Position numbers and translations under genes: made by a program. The notes below the pieces were generated by a model that worked only from the letters and a program-made list of their open reading frames with translations, had not been told where the DNA came from and did not search any database. From contig NZ_CP137920.1 in NCBI RefSeq assembly GCF_033708015.1, positions 3,968,001 to 4,032,000 on the forward strand: 64,000 nt of DNA, given 5' to 3'. This stretch comes from Proteus vulgaris (GTDB lineage: Bacteria; Pseudomonadota; Gammaproteobacteria; Enterobacterales; Enterobacteriaceae). Positions 26,946 to 35,765 of the stretch are shown in pieces (position 1 is the first letter of the stretch; every line of letters starts with the position of its first letter).

Positions 26946-28433
26946 ATGATAAAAGATTATAAACGTTGGATAGTCTTACTTTTGGTCTCTAGCATGCTGT
27001 TTCTCATTGTTGTTGATGTCACTGTGCTTTATACCGCATTGCCACGTTTAACCCATGATTTAAACGCAAGTGCTTCAGAAAAACTGTGGATAATGAACGC
27101 TTATCCTCTTATTGTTGCTGGATTATTACCCGCTGCGGGTATGCTTACGGACAGGATCGGCCATAAAACATTATTTATTAGTGGATTACCGCTGTTTGCG
27201 CTCGCTTCATTATGTGCAGCATTTTCACCTTCGGCTACTGCTTTAATTGCTTCTCGCGGTTTTTTAGCCGTAGGCGCCGCAATGAGTATGCCAGCAACAC
27301 TATCAATAGTGCGCCAAGTTTTTAGCGATCCCCAAGAGCGCGCTATTGCGATTGGTATTTGGTCTGCTGTGGCTTCTGGTGGTGCCGCTTTGGGACCGTT
27401 AATTGGTGGAATTCTATTAAACAACTTCTGGTGGGGTTCTGTCTTTTTAATCAACGTTCCCATTGTTCTTTTCGTTTTACCTTTCTCTTTTTGGCTTATC
27501 CCTAAGTTTTCGGGACACAGTGATCATAAAATTGATTATTTAAGCTCAGTACTCATTTTAGTGGGTTTGATCAGTGCTATTTATGCCTTAAAAGAAATAG
27601 GAAAACCTTATACACAGTGGAATGAAGCTACGATTGCCACTATTATTGCCGTCGTCTTTCTTACTCTATTTACGCTACGCCAACGTCAACAGACTCACCC
27701 AATGATTGACTTTACGCTATTTAAAAACCGCTTTTTTAGTGTCGGTATTTTAATGGCTATACTTTCGATGGTGATCATCGTGGGCATTGAATTATTGCTT
27801 AGTCAACGTTTACAGCTTGTTGCAGGTTTTACTCCTCTTCATGCAGCGCTGGTTATTTTACCTATTCCGATTGGCTCTGTACTGGCTTCTCCATTAGCAG
27901 GTTATTTTTTGGTACGTTTAGGTGAAGTTCGCTTAATTATTGCCGGATTTATACTTACTTTAGTGGGAAATCTGTGGTTACTTGCTGTTTATCAAACAAC
28001 ATCACCCATGGTGTTAATTGGTAGCTTATTCTTCATTGGCTTTGGGTTAGGCATTATTTTTACCACCGCATCGACATCAATTATGTTGAGTGTGGCAGAT
28101 AACCAAGCAGGAATGGCAGCATCCATTGAAGATGTCGCTTATGAGCTAGGTAGTGTGATTGGTGTAACATTTATGGGCAGTTTGATGAGTACGGTGTATA
28201 CCTTAAAACTGATATTGCCTGACTCATTAACCATCGATGATACCGTATATGACAGCTTAGATGAGGCGCTTATTGTTGCCGAGAAATTGCCAAATGACGT
28301 GGCTTCTCTTGTAATATCTCAAGCAAATATCGCCTTTGAAAATGCTTTTTTTGTCGTGTTAACTGCGACAGCAATGATTACCGCACTTAGCTTGATTTTT
28401 TTACCTTATTGCTTACGTAGCACAGTAAGATAA
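26946..28433 (+). CDS. smvA: MFS multidrug efflux pump SmvA (DHA2 family)
   Basis: 495 residues with 14 hydrophobic segments, the DHA2 drug:H+ antiporter layout. Motif A appears as GMLTDRIGHKTLF, and motif C-like sequence as AVASGGAALGPLIGGIL. The N-terminal VVDVTVLYTALPRLTHDL and WIMNAYPLIVAGLLP match SmvA/QacA-type pumps. It exports cationic compounds such as methyl viologen and quaternary ammonium antiseptics. Expression is presumably controlled by the divergent TetR protein. Confidence 0.85.
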   Translation: MIKDYKRWIVLLLVSSMLFLIVVDVTVLYTALPRLTHDLNASASEKLWIMNAYPLIVAGLLPAAGMLTDRIGHKTLFISGLPLFALASLCAAFSPSATALIASRGFLAVGAAMSMPATLSIVRQVFSDPQERAIAIGIWSAVASGGAALGPLIGGILLNNFWWGSVFLINVPIVLFVLPFSFWLIPKFSGHSDHKIDYLSSVLILVGLISAIYALKEIGKPYTQWNEATIATIIAVVFLTLFTLRQRQQTHPMIDFTLFKNRFFSVGILMAILSMVIIVGIELLLSQRLQLVAGFTPLHAALVILPIPIGSVLASPLAGYFLVRLGEVRLIIAGFILTLVGNLWLLAVYQTTSPMVLIGSLFFIGFGLGIIFTTASTSIMLSVADNQAGMAASIEDVAYELGSVIGVTFMGSLMSTVYTLKLILPDSLTIDDTVYDSLDEALIVAEKLPNDVASLVISQANIAFENAFFVVLTATAMITALSLIFLPYCLRSTVR

Positions 28434-28460
28434 AATGCACTTAATAATAAGTAATTGATA

Positions 28461-28497
28461 AATAACCTCACGCAATATCATGGTGCGTGAGGTTATT
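28461..28497. terminator. bidirectional terminator between smvA and the antiporter gene
   Basis: A perfect 14-bp stem AATAACCTCACGCA (28461-28474) / TGCGTGAGGTTATT (28484-28497) with a 9-nt loop, between convergent genes. Confidence 0.8.
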
Positions 28498-28517
28498 AAC
28501 TGCAATATTAGATGATA

Positions 28518-30029
28518 TTAAAGCGTAATAATTCCTTTCATTAATAACCCTACTACAACAACATCAAGTAATAATAAAATAACTAAATAAAGTATCTCTT
28601 TTGCCTGGAAAATAGGTTTATTATCGTGTTTTTCTTTACGTGACCAAATAAAAATGGGCAATCCGCAAGTTAACAAAATAGGCACTAACGCAACATACTG
28701 GATTTGGCTTGCATACAAAATAAAGAGACAGAAAATAACACCTAATACACCACTTAATAATGCTAATTGTCTTCCTGTTTTAGCGTATTGATCATATTGG
28801 CGATTAATACAAATCTTGGTGATATAAAGTGTTGTCGTAATATAAGCGGGAACAACCATTAACGCGCTAATGTTATACATTGTATTCCAGGCATTATTAG
28901 AAAAGTAGACTAATAGCATTGCCGCCTGCATAACAATACTACTTACCCACAACGATGTATTTGCCGCTTGATTTTTATTCGTACGAGCAAAGACCTTAGG
29001 AAATGCGCCCTTTTGACCTGCAACCATTGGGATTTCAGCACATAACATTGTCCATGCTAACCACCCCGCTAATACAGAAATAATCAACCCAACATTCATT
29101 AGCCAATCGCCCCAATTTCCAACAACTTTAGCCAATACACCTGCCGTAGAGGGGTTACTTAATTGCGCTAATTGACTTTGTGGCATAACACCAAAGGGTA
29201 ATACTGATAATAAAATATAAATAATTAATGCTAATAAAAATCCTAATAAAGTGGCTTTACCCACATCTTTCTTATTTTTTGCTCTACCCGATAAAACAAC
29301 AGCCCCTTCCACACCAATAAATGACCATAATGTTACCGTCATTGGTGCCAAGATTTGTGACATTAACGAGACAGGCTCTGACTTATTACCGACAGTACTC
29401 ATGATTTGAGGAGATGTTCCCCAAAAATTACTAAATAATTGGTAATAATCAATAAGTACACCAAGCACAATAACAAATAAAATCAATGGCACTAATTTAG
29501 CAAGGGTTCCGAGTGTATTAACGAAGCCCGCAACTTTTGTTCCTGATAACACTAAAAAGTTATAGCCCCAAATTAAAATAGAACCACAGATAATCGAATT
29601 TAAATTATTACCGTCAGTAAAGACACCAGGGAAAAACTGATCAAATGCATCCATCAAGATAACGGCAAATGCCACGTTACCAAATGCAGTCATTAACCAA
29701 TAACCCCAAGCCACATTAAATCCAATAAAAGAACCAAAACCCTCTTGTGCATACATATATACGCCTGCCTGAAGATCGGGTCTTAAATCCGATAACAAGC
29801 GAAATGCATTAGCAATAAAATAAACGCCAATACCCGCAATAATCCATGCAATAAGCACAGGACCTATTGCTGAACTTGCTGCGGTATTTTGTGGCAAGCT
29901 AAACACGCCACCACCTAACATTGAACCTACAACAATTGCAATAAGTGCCAATAAGCCCAATTTTGCACCACTACCTCCCGTTGTATTAGTGGTGTTGCTT
30001 GATGATGTTATTTCAGATTTGTTCGCCAT
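28518..30029 (-). CDS. basic amino acid/polyamine antiporter (APC superfamily, ArcD-like), distal copy
   Basis: 503 residues, about twelve membrane spans. The N-terminal GSMLGGGVFSLPQN is the APA-family substrate loop (G-S/T-x-G-G-G). Other landmarks: LRPDLQAGVYMYAQEGFG, WSFIGVEGAVVLSGRAKNK and GWLAWTMLCAEIPMVA. The family exchanges an external basic amino acid for the internal product: arginine/ornithine in ArcD, arginine/agmatine in AdiC. It lies 84 bp downstream of the decarboxylase and is a close paralogue of the antiporter upstream of it. Relative to that copy it carries a longer Ser/Thr/Asn-rich N-terminus. Exchange of decarboxylase substrate for product is the likely job. Confidence 0.85.
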   Translation of the reverse strand: MANKSEITSSSNTTNTTGGSGAKLGLLALIAIVVGSMLGGGVFSLPQNTAASSAIGPVLIAWIIAGIGVYFIANAFRLLSDLRPDLQAGVYMYAQEGFGSFIGFNVAWGYWLMTAFGNVAFAVILMDAFDQFFPGVFTDGNNLNSIICGSILIWGYNFLVLSGTKVAGFVNTLGTLAKLVPLILFVIVLGVLIDYYQLFSNFWGTSPQIMSTVGNKSEPVSLMSQILAPMTVTLWSFIGVEGAVVLSGRAKNKKDVGKATLLGFLLALIIYILLSVLPFGVMPQSQLAQLSNPSTAGVLAKVVGNWGDWLMNVGLIISVLAGWLAWTMLCAEIPMVAGQKGAFPKVFARTNKNQAANTSLWVSSIVMQAAMLLVYFSNNAWNTMYNISALMVVPAYITTTLYITKICINRQYDQYAKTGRQLALLSGVLGVIFCLFILYASQIQYVALVPILLTCGLPIFIWSRKEKHDNKPIFQAKEILYLVILLLLDVVVVGLLMKGIITL

Positions 30030-30057
30030 AAAAAACCTCTTATCTCCAGATAATCCT

Positions 30058-30083
30058 ATCTGGCACTTTAATCAGTGCCAGAT
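30058..30083 (-). other. stem-loop between decarboxylase and distal antiporter
   Basis: A perfect 10-bp stem ATCTGGCACT (30058-30067) / AGTGCCAGAT (30074-30083) without a following T run on the minus strand. It may uncouple the two cistrons by partial termination or mRNA processing. Confidence 0.5.
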
Positions 30084-30113
30084 ATTTTGATAAAATTGTT
30101 ATCTCGTTATTGA

Positions 30114-32486
30114 TTATTGACGGCCTTTCTTAATAGCAGAAACATGGCGTTTAAATTTTATATGTGAAGGTAACACTTTCGCTTCGCGTTCATCTTCAAC
30201 AATAGCTCTAACCCAAAAATCTCCGTTTTCATCTACATTAATTCCCTGAATTTCATGCTCAAATCCTGGAAATTCTTTATCAAAATTCTGTAATGCTTTA
30301 AGGTAACCAATAATACCTTGATCCCCTTTAGGTAGGCGTTCACCCGGCATAAGTACAGGAATTCCTGGTGGGTAAGGAACTAACATAGTCGCAGAAATAC
30401 GGCCTGAAAAATCATCAAGAGGGATATGCTCAGCTTTATAACGAACCACTTTTTGGTAAGCATCAGCGGGGGACATTACAGGTGTAGGGTCGGTATTTAC
30501 CGCCTCACTAATATGTTTCATTAAATCCAACTCATCCATCTTATTGTGCATAGTTTGGCAAAGTTGTTTTAATGTCATTTTTGCATATTTAGGAGACGCG
30601 TCTTTCAGTGATGGGATTGCCTCTGTCGCTAACGCATTTGAATCATAGAGTTTTTTAAAGGTGAGTAAACTTTCTAATAGTGTTCCCCATTTTCCTTTTG
30701 TCACGCCAACAGAGAACAGAATTAAAATGGTGTAATCTCCTGTTCTTGCGATCTCAATACGCCGATCATCTAAAAATTTCGTGATGATATAACCAGGAAT
30801 ACCCATTTTTTGGTATTTGCCATCCGCGGTGATCCCAGGGCAAGTTATTGTGACTTTCACGGGATCTAGCATACTGTCGCTATCGGCAATATCTTCATCA
30901 GAAAAACCATGCCATTTATCACCCACTTTTAATGTCCAGCAATCTGGCTCTTGGCTTAACAGATTAAGAGGTGCTTGCTCAAAACTGTGGCTTTCACCTG
31001 TTTTCGGATCACGTACTTGGGTCGGTTGTAGTACATCAAAGAACCACTCTGATTCACCATTCTGTTCTTTTAATTGACGTTTGACAGAAACAACCGCCTT
31101 ACGAAAACCAATGGCTTCTTCTATCGATTCCTGTACTAAAGATGGACCTGATTCACCTTTCATCATACCCACAGCAACATCAATAGAAGCAATAATTGGG
31201 TAATAAGGCGATGTTGTGCCATGCATCATAAATGAGTCATTAAAATCATCAAAATTTAAAGGCGCACGATCACTTTTCTTCACATGGATCATCGATGCCA
31301 TAGAGAGTGATGGCAACATTTTATGTGTTGATTGCACCGCAAAAATGGTAGGACGGTTTGGCATATCCTCAGCAACATCCATCGCAAAACGATTTTTATA
31401 CAGAGGATGAAAACGCGCATAAGCATACCATGCTTCATCAAAATGAATACGGGGTACACTGGCGGCTAAATTTTTTACGACATCATTGACGTTGTAACAA
31501 AAACCATCATAAGTGCAGTTGGTAACCACGGCATAAGTAGGCTCCGTACTAACGGCACCTTCTGCTAGCGGGCTCTCTTTTATTAGTTGACGAATACTTG
31601 CCTGTGATAATCGTTTGGTTGGAATAGGGCCAATTAATCCGTATCCATTACGTGTTGGTTTCAAATAAACAGGGCGTCCTTGTGAAAGCGTCAAACCATG
31701 ATTAAGCGATTTATGGCAGTTTCTATCAACGACTACGATTTCATTAGCACCTACAGCACCTTGAGCAACAATACGATTAGAGCCTGATGAGCCAGACACA
31801 CCATAAAATGTCCAATCAGCACCAAATAGCTCTGCGGCAATTTCTTCTGATGTTTTTGATGGCCCAGCATGAATAAGATAGTCACCCATTTCAGCCGTCG
31901 CGACACCAATATCCGCCCGCATCATATTTTCACCAAAGAAGTTAATAAACTCGATGCCAATAGGATGTTTTAAATATGCCATACCGCCCATATGCCCGGG
32001 GCAATCCCAGTAATAATCACCATCCTCAGTGAAATTTTTTAATGTTTTAAAATAAGGTGGTAAAAGACTTTCTGCATAGCGATGAATTAATGTATAAATG
32101 CGATTCGCCGTAAATGTAGCTGTTTCTGAGTAAAGATAGATATATTCGCTAACTTCTTTAAGAATATTGATAGAGACATTATCTGTAATATTTTCTTCGG
32201 AGATTAATAATATCGGTGTATCTGAATTTCTCTGTCTGAATAATGAAATAAAACCTTCGGCTTCTATATTCATTTTGGGATTATTTTTATCCCAAAAAAT
32301 ACCAACGGCACTATATTTCGGGCTTTCTTTTATATATTTAATACCATGATCAATATTATCTGCAATTTGAGCTACAAATCCACGTTCAGCAATTGCTTTT
32401 TGTAAAGATGTTAATGCCTGTTTAGCGGGGCTATCTTCTTTTAGCCCAGATGAAGAGACAAATAATACATTATGATTAAATTTCAC
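30114..32486 (-). CDS. PLP-dependent inducible amino-acid decarboxylase, arginine decarboxylase (AdiA)-like
   Basis: 790 residues from GTG 32486, which has GGAGG 5 bp upstream; an ATG at 32507 is in frame but would include the ribosome site. Domain order is that of fold-type I Orn/Lys/Arg decarboxylases: response-regulator-like wing domain (about 1-125), PLP core, C-terminal domain. The PLP lysine is in STHKM (Lys389; AdiA has Lys386 by memory). VVTNCTYDGFCYNV, RIHFDEAWYAYARFHP and the C-terminal GFEHE match AdiA better than CadA or SpeF. Decarboxylation consumes a proton, so with its antiporters it would form an acid-resistance or polyamine-producing system. Substrate specificity (Arg, Lys or Orn) cannot be proved by reading. 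Confidence 0.87.
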   Translation of the reverse strand: MKFNHNVLFVSSSGLKEDSPAKQALTSLQKAIAERGFVAQIADNIDHGIKYIKESPKYSAVGIFWDKNNPKMNIEAEGFISLFRQRNSDTPILLISEENITDNVSINILKEVSEYIYLYSETATFTANRIYTLIHRYAESLLPPYFKTLKNFTEDGDYYWDCPGHMGGMAYLKHPIGIEFINFFGENMMRADIGVATAEMGDYLIHAGPSKTSEEIAAELFGADWTFYGVSGSSGSNRIVAQGAVGANEIVVVDRNCHKSLNHGLTLSQGRPVYLKPTRNGYGLIGPIPTKRLSQASIRQLIKESPLAEGAVSTEPTYAVVTNCTYDGFCYNVNDVVKNLAASVPRIHFDEAWYAYARFHPLYKNRFAMDVAEDMPNRPTIFAVQSTHKMLPSLSMASMIHVKKSDRAPLNFDDFNDSFMMHGTTSPYYPIIASIDVAVGMMKGESGPSLVQESIEEAIGFRKAVVSVKRQLKEQNGESEWFFDVLQPTQVRDPKTGESHSFEQAPLNLLSQEPDCWTLKVGDKWHGFSDEDIADSDSMLDPVKVTITCPGITADGKYQKMGIPGYIITKFLDDRRIEIARTGDYTILILFSVGVTKGKWGTLLESLLTFKKLYDSNALATEAIPSLKDASPKYAKMTLKQLCQTMHNKMDELDLMKHISEAVNTDPTPVMSPADAYQKVVRYKAEHIPLDDFSGRISATMLVPYPPGIPVLMPGERLPKGDQGIIGYLKALQNFDKEFPGFEHEIQGINVDENGDFWVRAIVEDEREAKVLPSHIKFKRHVSAIKKGRQ

Positions 32487-32587
32487 GGACACCTCCATAG
32501 GTATCAAATACCTATATTTATTAGGTTTACATTACATTACTCATTTTGCTTCACAAAAAATCAGTTGGTCATTTCACAATGATCAAA

Positions 32588-34048
32588 TTAAAATTTAATA
32601 AAATCATTCAAATATAAAATAATAGTTAATATGTCCAGCATGATAATAAAAATAAAGAACGCACGTTCTGTGGGCGTAAATATCACTTTTTTCTCTTGAT
32701 ATCGAGACCACACAAAGAGGGGGATCCCCAAAGTCAGTAAAATAGGAACCATTACTAAATACTTTATTTCACAGGCATAAAACATAAATAGACAAAAGGC
32801 TAACCCAATAAAACCACTAATCAAGGCTGAGATTTTTCCTTTATCTGCATATTTAGAAAAATCGCCTGATAAGCAAAGTTGTAATAAATATGCTGAGGAA
32901 GTTAAATAAGCGGGTAAAACCATTAATGCGGAAATGGCTAACATTGTTAACCAAGCATTGTTGGAGAAATAAACAACAAAGACGACTAACTGCATAAATA
33001 GGCTACTGACCCAAAGTGATACGCTAGCAGCGCCATTATCATTTTTAGTGGCAAAGGCTTTCGGGAAAGTTCCGTTCTGAGCTGCGGCCATAGGAATTTC
33101 AGCACAAATCATTGTCCACGCTAACCAACTGGTTAATACGGAAACCAAAACGCCAATATTAATTAACCATTCACCCCAATCTCCTGACACTGTTTTTAAT
33201 ATTCCTGCCGTAGAGGGCGTGGGGATCATGCTTAATGTTTTTTGAGATAAAACACCAAAAGGTAATATTGAAATAAAAATACAAATAATCAGTGAGACAA
33301 TAAAGCCGATCAACGTGGCTTTCCCCACATCTTTCTTATTTCGAGCGCGTCCAGATAACGCAACAGCGCCTTCTACACCGATAAAACACCATAAAGCAAC
33401 ATCGAGTGGCGCTAATATTTGTTCTGAAATAGAACCCAGATTATCAGCCGGTATAGAGGCAGAATTTCCCCAAAAATTATTGGTGAGTTCTTCATAATTA
33501 AGAAAATAAACGAGAATAAAAACAAAAATACTTAAAGGAATTAACTTAGCAAATGTCCCGATAATATTAATTGCGCCCGCTAACTTTGTACCGGATAAAA
33601 CCAGGTAATTAAATCCCCAAATGAGAATAGAGGCACCAATAATAGAAGGAATATTATTTCCTCCCTTAAAATCACCAGGTAAAAAATAATTTAAAGTATC
33701 CATAACCATAATAGCAAAAGCAACATTACTAAATATGGTCATTAACCAATAGCCCCACGCCACAATAAAAGCGACAAAAGATCCAAATCCTTCACGAGCA
33801 TACATATAAATACCCGCTTGGAGATCTGGACGAACGTCAGATAGCACCATAAAAATACGAGCAATAAAATACATGCCAAAACCACAAATAAGCCAAGCAA
33901 CAATAACTGGACCTACTTCCGAGGTTGCAGCCATATTTTGTGGTAGACCATCAACACCACTGCCTATCATTGAACTAATGACGATAGCAACAAGTGCAAG
34001 CAAGCCTATTTTTTGGCTTGCATTGTTATTAGAAGCGCCCTTTGACAT
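32588..34048 (-). CDS. basic amino acid/polyamine antiporter (APC superfamily, ArcD-like), proximal copy
   Basis: 486 residues, about twelve spans, clearly paralogous to the antiporter at 28518-30029 throughout: GSGVDGLPQNMAATSEVGPV, LRPDLQAG-equivalent VRPDLQAGIYMYAREGFG, IGVEGAVALSGRARNKKDVG, WLAWTMICAEIPMAA. One notable difference: the substrate-loop glycines read GSGVDG here versus GGGVFS in the distal copy. First gene of the three-gene unit, 101 bp before the decarboxylase, with a long A+T-rich leader upstream. It probably exchanges the decarboxylase substrate for its amine product. Confidence 0.85.
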   Translation of the reverse strand: MSKGASNNNASQKIGLLALVAIVISSMIGSGVDGLPQNMAATSEVGPVIVAWLICGFGMYFIARIFMVLSDVRPDLQAGIYMYAREGFGSFVAFIVAWGYWLMTIFSNVAFAIMVMDTLNYFLPGDFKGGNNIPSIIGASILIWGFNYLVLSGTKLAGAINIIGTFAKLIPLSIFVFILVYFLNYEELTNNFWGNSASIPADNLGSISEQILAPLDVALWCFIGVEGAVALSGRARNKKDVGKATLIGFIVSLIICIFISILPFGVLSQKTLSMIPTPSTAGILKTVSGDWGEWLINIGVLVSVLTSWLAWTMICAEIPMAAAQNGTFPKAFATKNDNGAASVSLWVSSLFMQLVVFVVYFSNNAWLTMLAISALMVLPAYLTSSAYLLQLCLSGDFSKYADKGKISALISGFIGLAFCLFMFYACEIKYLVMVPILLTLGIPLFVWSRYQEKKVIFTPTERAFFIFIIMLDILTIILYLNDFIKF

Positions 34049-34534
34049 ATTATTATTAACCCTATTGCAACAATAATTTTATTAAAACTATTAGTTAATT
34101 TTTAATTATAGTTAAATATAAAAATGACACAGGTTTTTATCCTATATATCACTGTAATAATGATGTGCATAACCTATTTAAGATGAACAATCGTATACTC
34201 TGTGCTAATTATTTAATCATCTTGTGATGAAAAATAACAAACAAAACAACTAAAAAATAGATATAAGTCAAAAAAAAACACTAATACAAGAATAATTATA
34301 ATTTATTCATTCATTGTGTTAGATATAAAAAACCAATTATTATTAATCTTATTAAGATTATTATAATTGTATATTTAAACCTTTATAAAAAAATCACTAT
34401 ATATAAAACATTCAACGAGTTAAAGACAAAAAACCTTATTTAAAAATAATTGATATAGTTAATACTATCTACGTATTAATATGTAGGTATATATTAAGAA
34501 TATACTCTTTAAGCGGATATTTTTAATTTAGATA
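34049..34534. other. A+T-rich regulatory region upstream of the decarboxylase operon
   Basis: About 490 bp, extremely A+T-rich, with no supported gene. It contains an inverted repeat TAATCTT-ATT-AAGATTA (34344-34360). It should hold the promoter of the antiporter-decarboxylase-antiporter unit and the end of the araC-type gene transcript. Such composition suggests H-NS silencing with relief in acid or low oxygen; that is inference. Confidence 0.45.
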
Positions 34535-35320
34535 TTAAAAACAATCTATATTTAATCCATCCAGACTAAAATGAGAAGGCGATTGTCCCATCTGCTTTTT
34601 AAACATCGTTGAGAAAGAGCCGGCACTGTTATAACCCAAATCAAAAGCAATTTCAGTGATCCCGCGGCCTGATAATATTTGTGTTAATGAATTCAATAAA
34701 CAGACCTGTTGTCGCCATTGTGAAAATGACATTCCTGTTTGTTGGCGGAAAAAACGACTAAAAGAACGCTCACTTTTATGTAATTTATCTGCCCACTGTT
34801 GTGGTAAAGAATCTATTTTAGGATTACGAATAAAATCACGACATAGTTGAGCTAATTTACCGTCTTGTGGAATTGGCGCAAAAAACGGTAACGGTTTTGC
34901 TTTCGCTAACTCACATAAGATTAACTGCATTAACAGACCATCCCGACCTTTTTTATCATATTCTGCGGGCACATCTACAGCATCAAGCAAGAGTTGACGA
35001 AAAAGAGGAGAAACACTGACAACCTCACATTGTTTACTATGACGCGGTGCTGCAGAAGGTTCAATATATAGGCTACGAGTGCTCACATCTAGCATACGCG
35101 TTTCATGCCCAGTTTCTGGCGGGATCCACACACCACAAGACGGTGGGATAACCCACTCACCATCATTGGTACTCACTTCAATTAAACCGGTGGCAGGATA
35201 TAAAAATTGAGCTCGGCGATGTTGATGCGTTTCTAACAAAGTATTGGGCAAATAATCTGTACCCAGCGCAATAACATCTCGGTCAAGTGAATCAACGCTT
35301 TTTAAAGGTACATTTCTCAC
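34535..35320 (-). CDS. AraC-family regulator with N-terminal cupin
   Basis: 261 residues. The N-terminal cupin (HQHRRAQFLYPATGLIEVST, then PPSCGVWIPPETGHE) and a C-terminal AraC DNA-binding domain (ITEIAFDLGYNSAGSFSTMFKKQMGQSP) resemble the NimR/YdeC-type regulators, which usually control an adjacent transporter. Here no MFS pump is adjacent. It lies on the same strand upstream of the decarboxylase operon and divergent from the dms operon, 445 bp away. Its target could be either neighbour or distant; the sequence does not decide. Confidence 0.85.
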   Translation of the reverse strand: MRNVPLKSVDSLDRDVIALGTDYLPNTLLETHQHRRAQFLYPATGLIEVSTNDGEWVIPPSCGVWIPPETGHETRMLDVSTRSLYIEPSAAPRHSKQCEVVSVSPLFRQLLLDAVDVPAEYDKKGRDGLLMQLILCELAKAKPLPFFAPIPQDGKLAQLCRDFIRNPKIDSLPQQWADKLHKSERSFSRFFRQQTGMSFSQWRQQVCLLNSLTQILSGRGITEIAFDLGYNSAGSFSTMFKKQMGQSPSHFSLDGLNIDCF

Positions 35321-35765
35321 AATTAAGCCACTCTCTTTTTATTTTCATTCTTTTAATATAACAGTTCTCACGCACACTACACACTGGCAAATAATGAGCC
35401 CTATGATTAAAATCGATATATATCTAAATAGATAACGTAAGTGCCTTATGTGAAATTTCAACCTTCTTGATATCTATTTAACAAACTTTATTAACAATCA
35501 AAAAACGCACTTTTAACACCCCTCGTAAATAGGCTGAAATTCAAATGTCATTGTCTGGTTTTAGAATGTTGGCAAAAGATTAATCAACTACTATCCCTCT
35601 CGCAGAGGTTATTTCGCGCATTCTGCAATTATCTATGCATTCAATAATAATGCAGCGGATACCAGACATTCCCTTTATTCATAGTCTAGAAAAATCACGC
35701 ACATTCTTTATATCAAGTATCGGGTATATCGGGATCCGCCTATTATGTTTAAGGTAGAGTTCATT
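35321..35765. promoter_or_regulatory. divergent regulatory region between the araC-type gene and dmsA
   Basis: About 445 bp with no ORF. An anaerobic promoter is expected for dmsA. The only FNR-like element seen is TTGAT-ATCT-ATTTA (35467-35480), one perfect half site and one poor one, so it is only a weak candidate. AAGGTAGAG just before ATG 35766 is a good ribosome site. Confidence 0.4.

Noticed and set aside
34102..34170. 22-codon minus-strand ORF in the leader of the antiporter-decarboxylase operon, as a possible amino-acid-sensing leader
   Set aside because: Weak ribosome site, no enrichment of Arg/Lys/Orn-related codons, no clear attenuator hairpin after it.
35467..35480. FNR site upstream of dmsA
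   Set aside because: Only one half site matches TTGAT; the other half is 3 of 5. Kept only as a weak remark.
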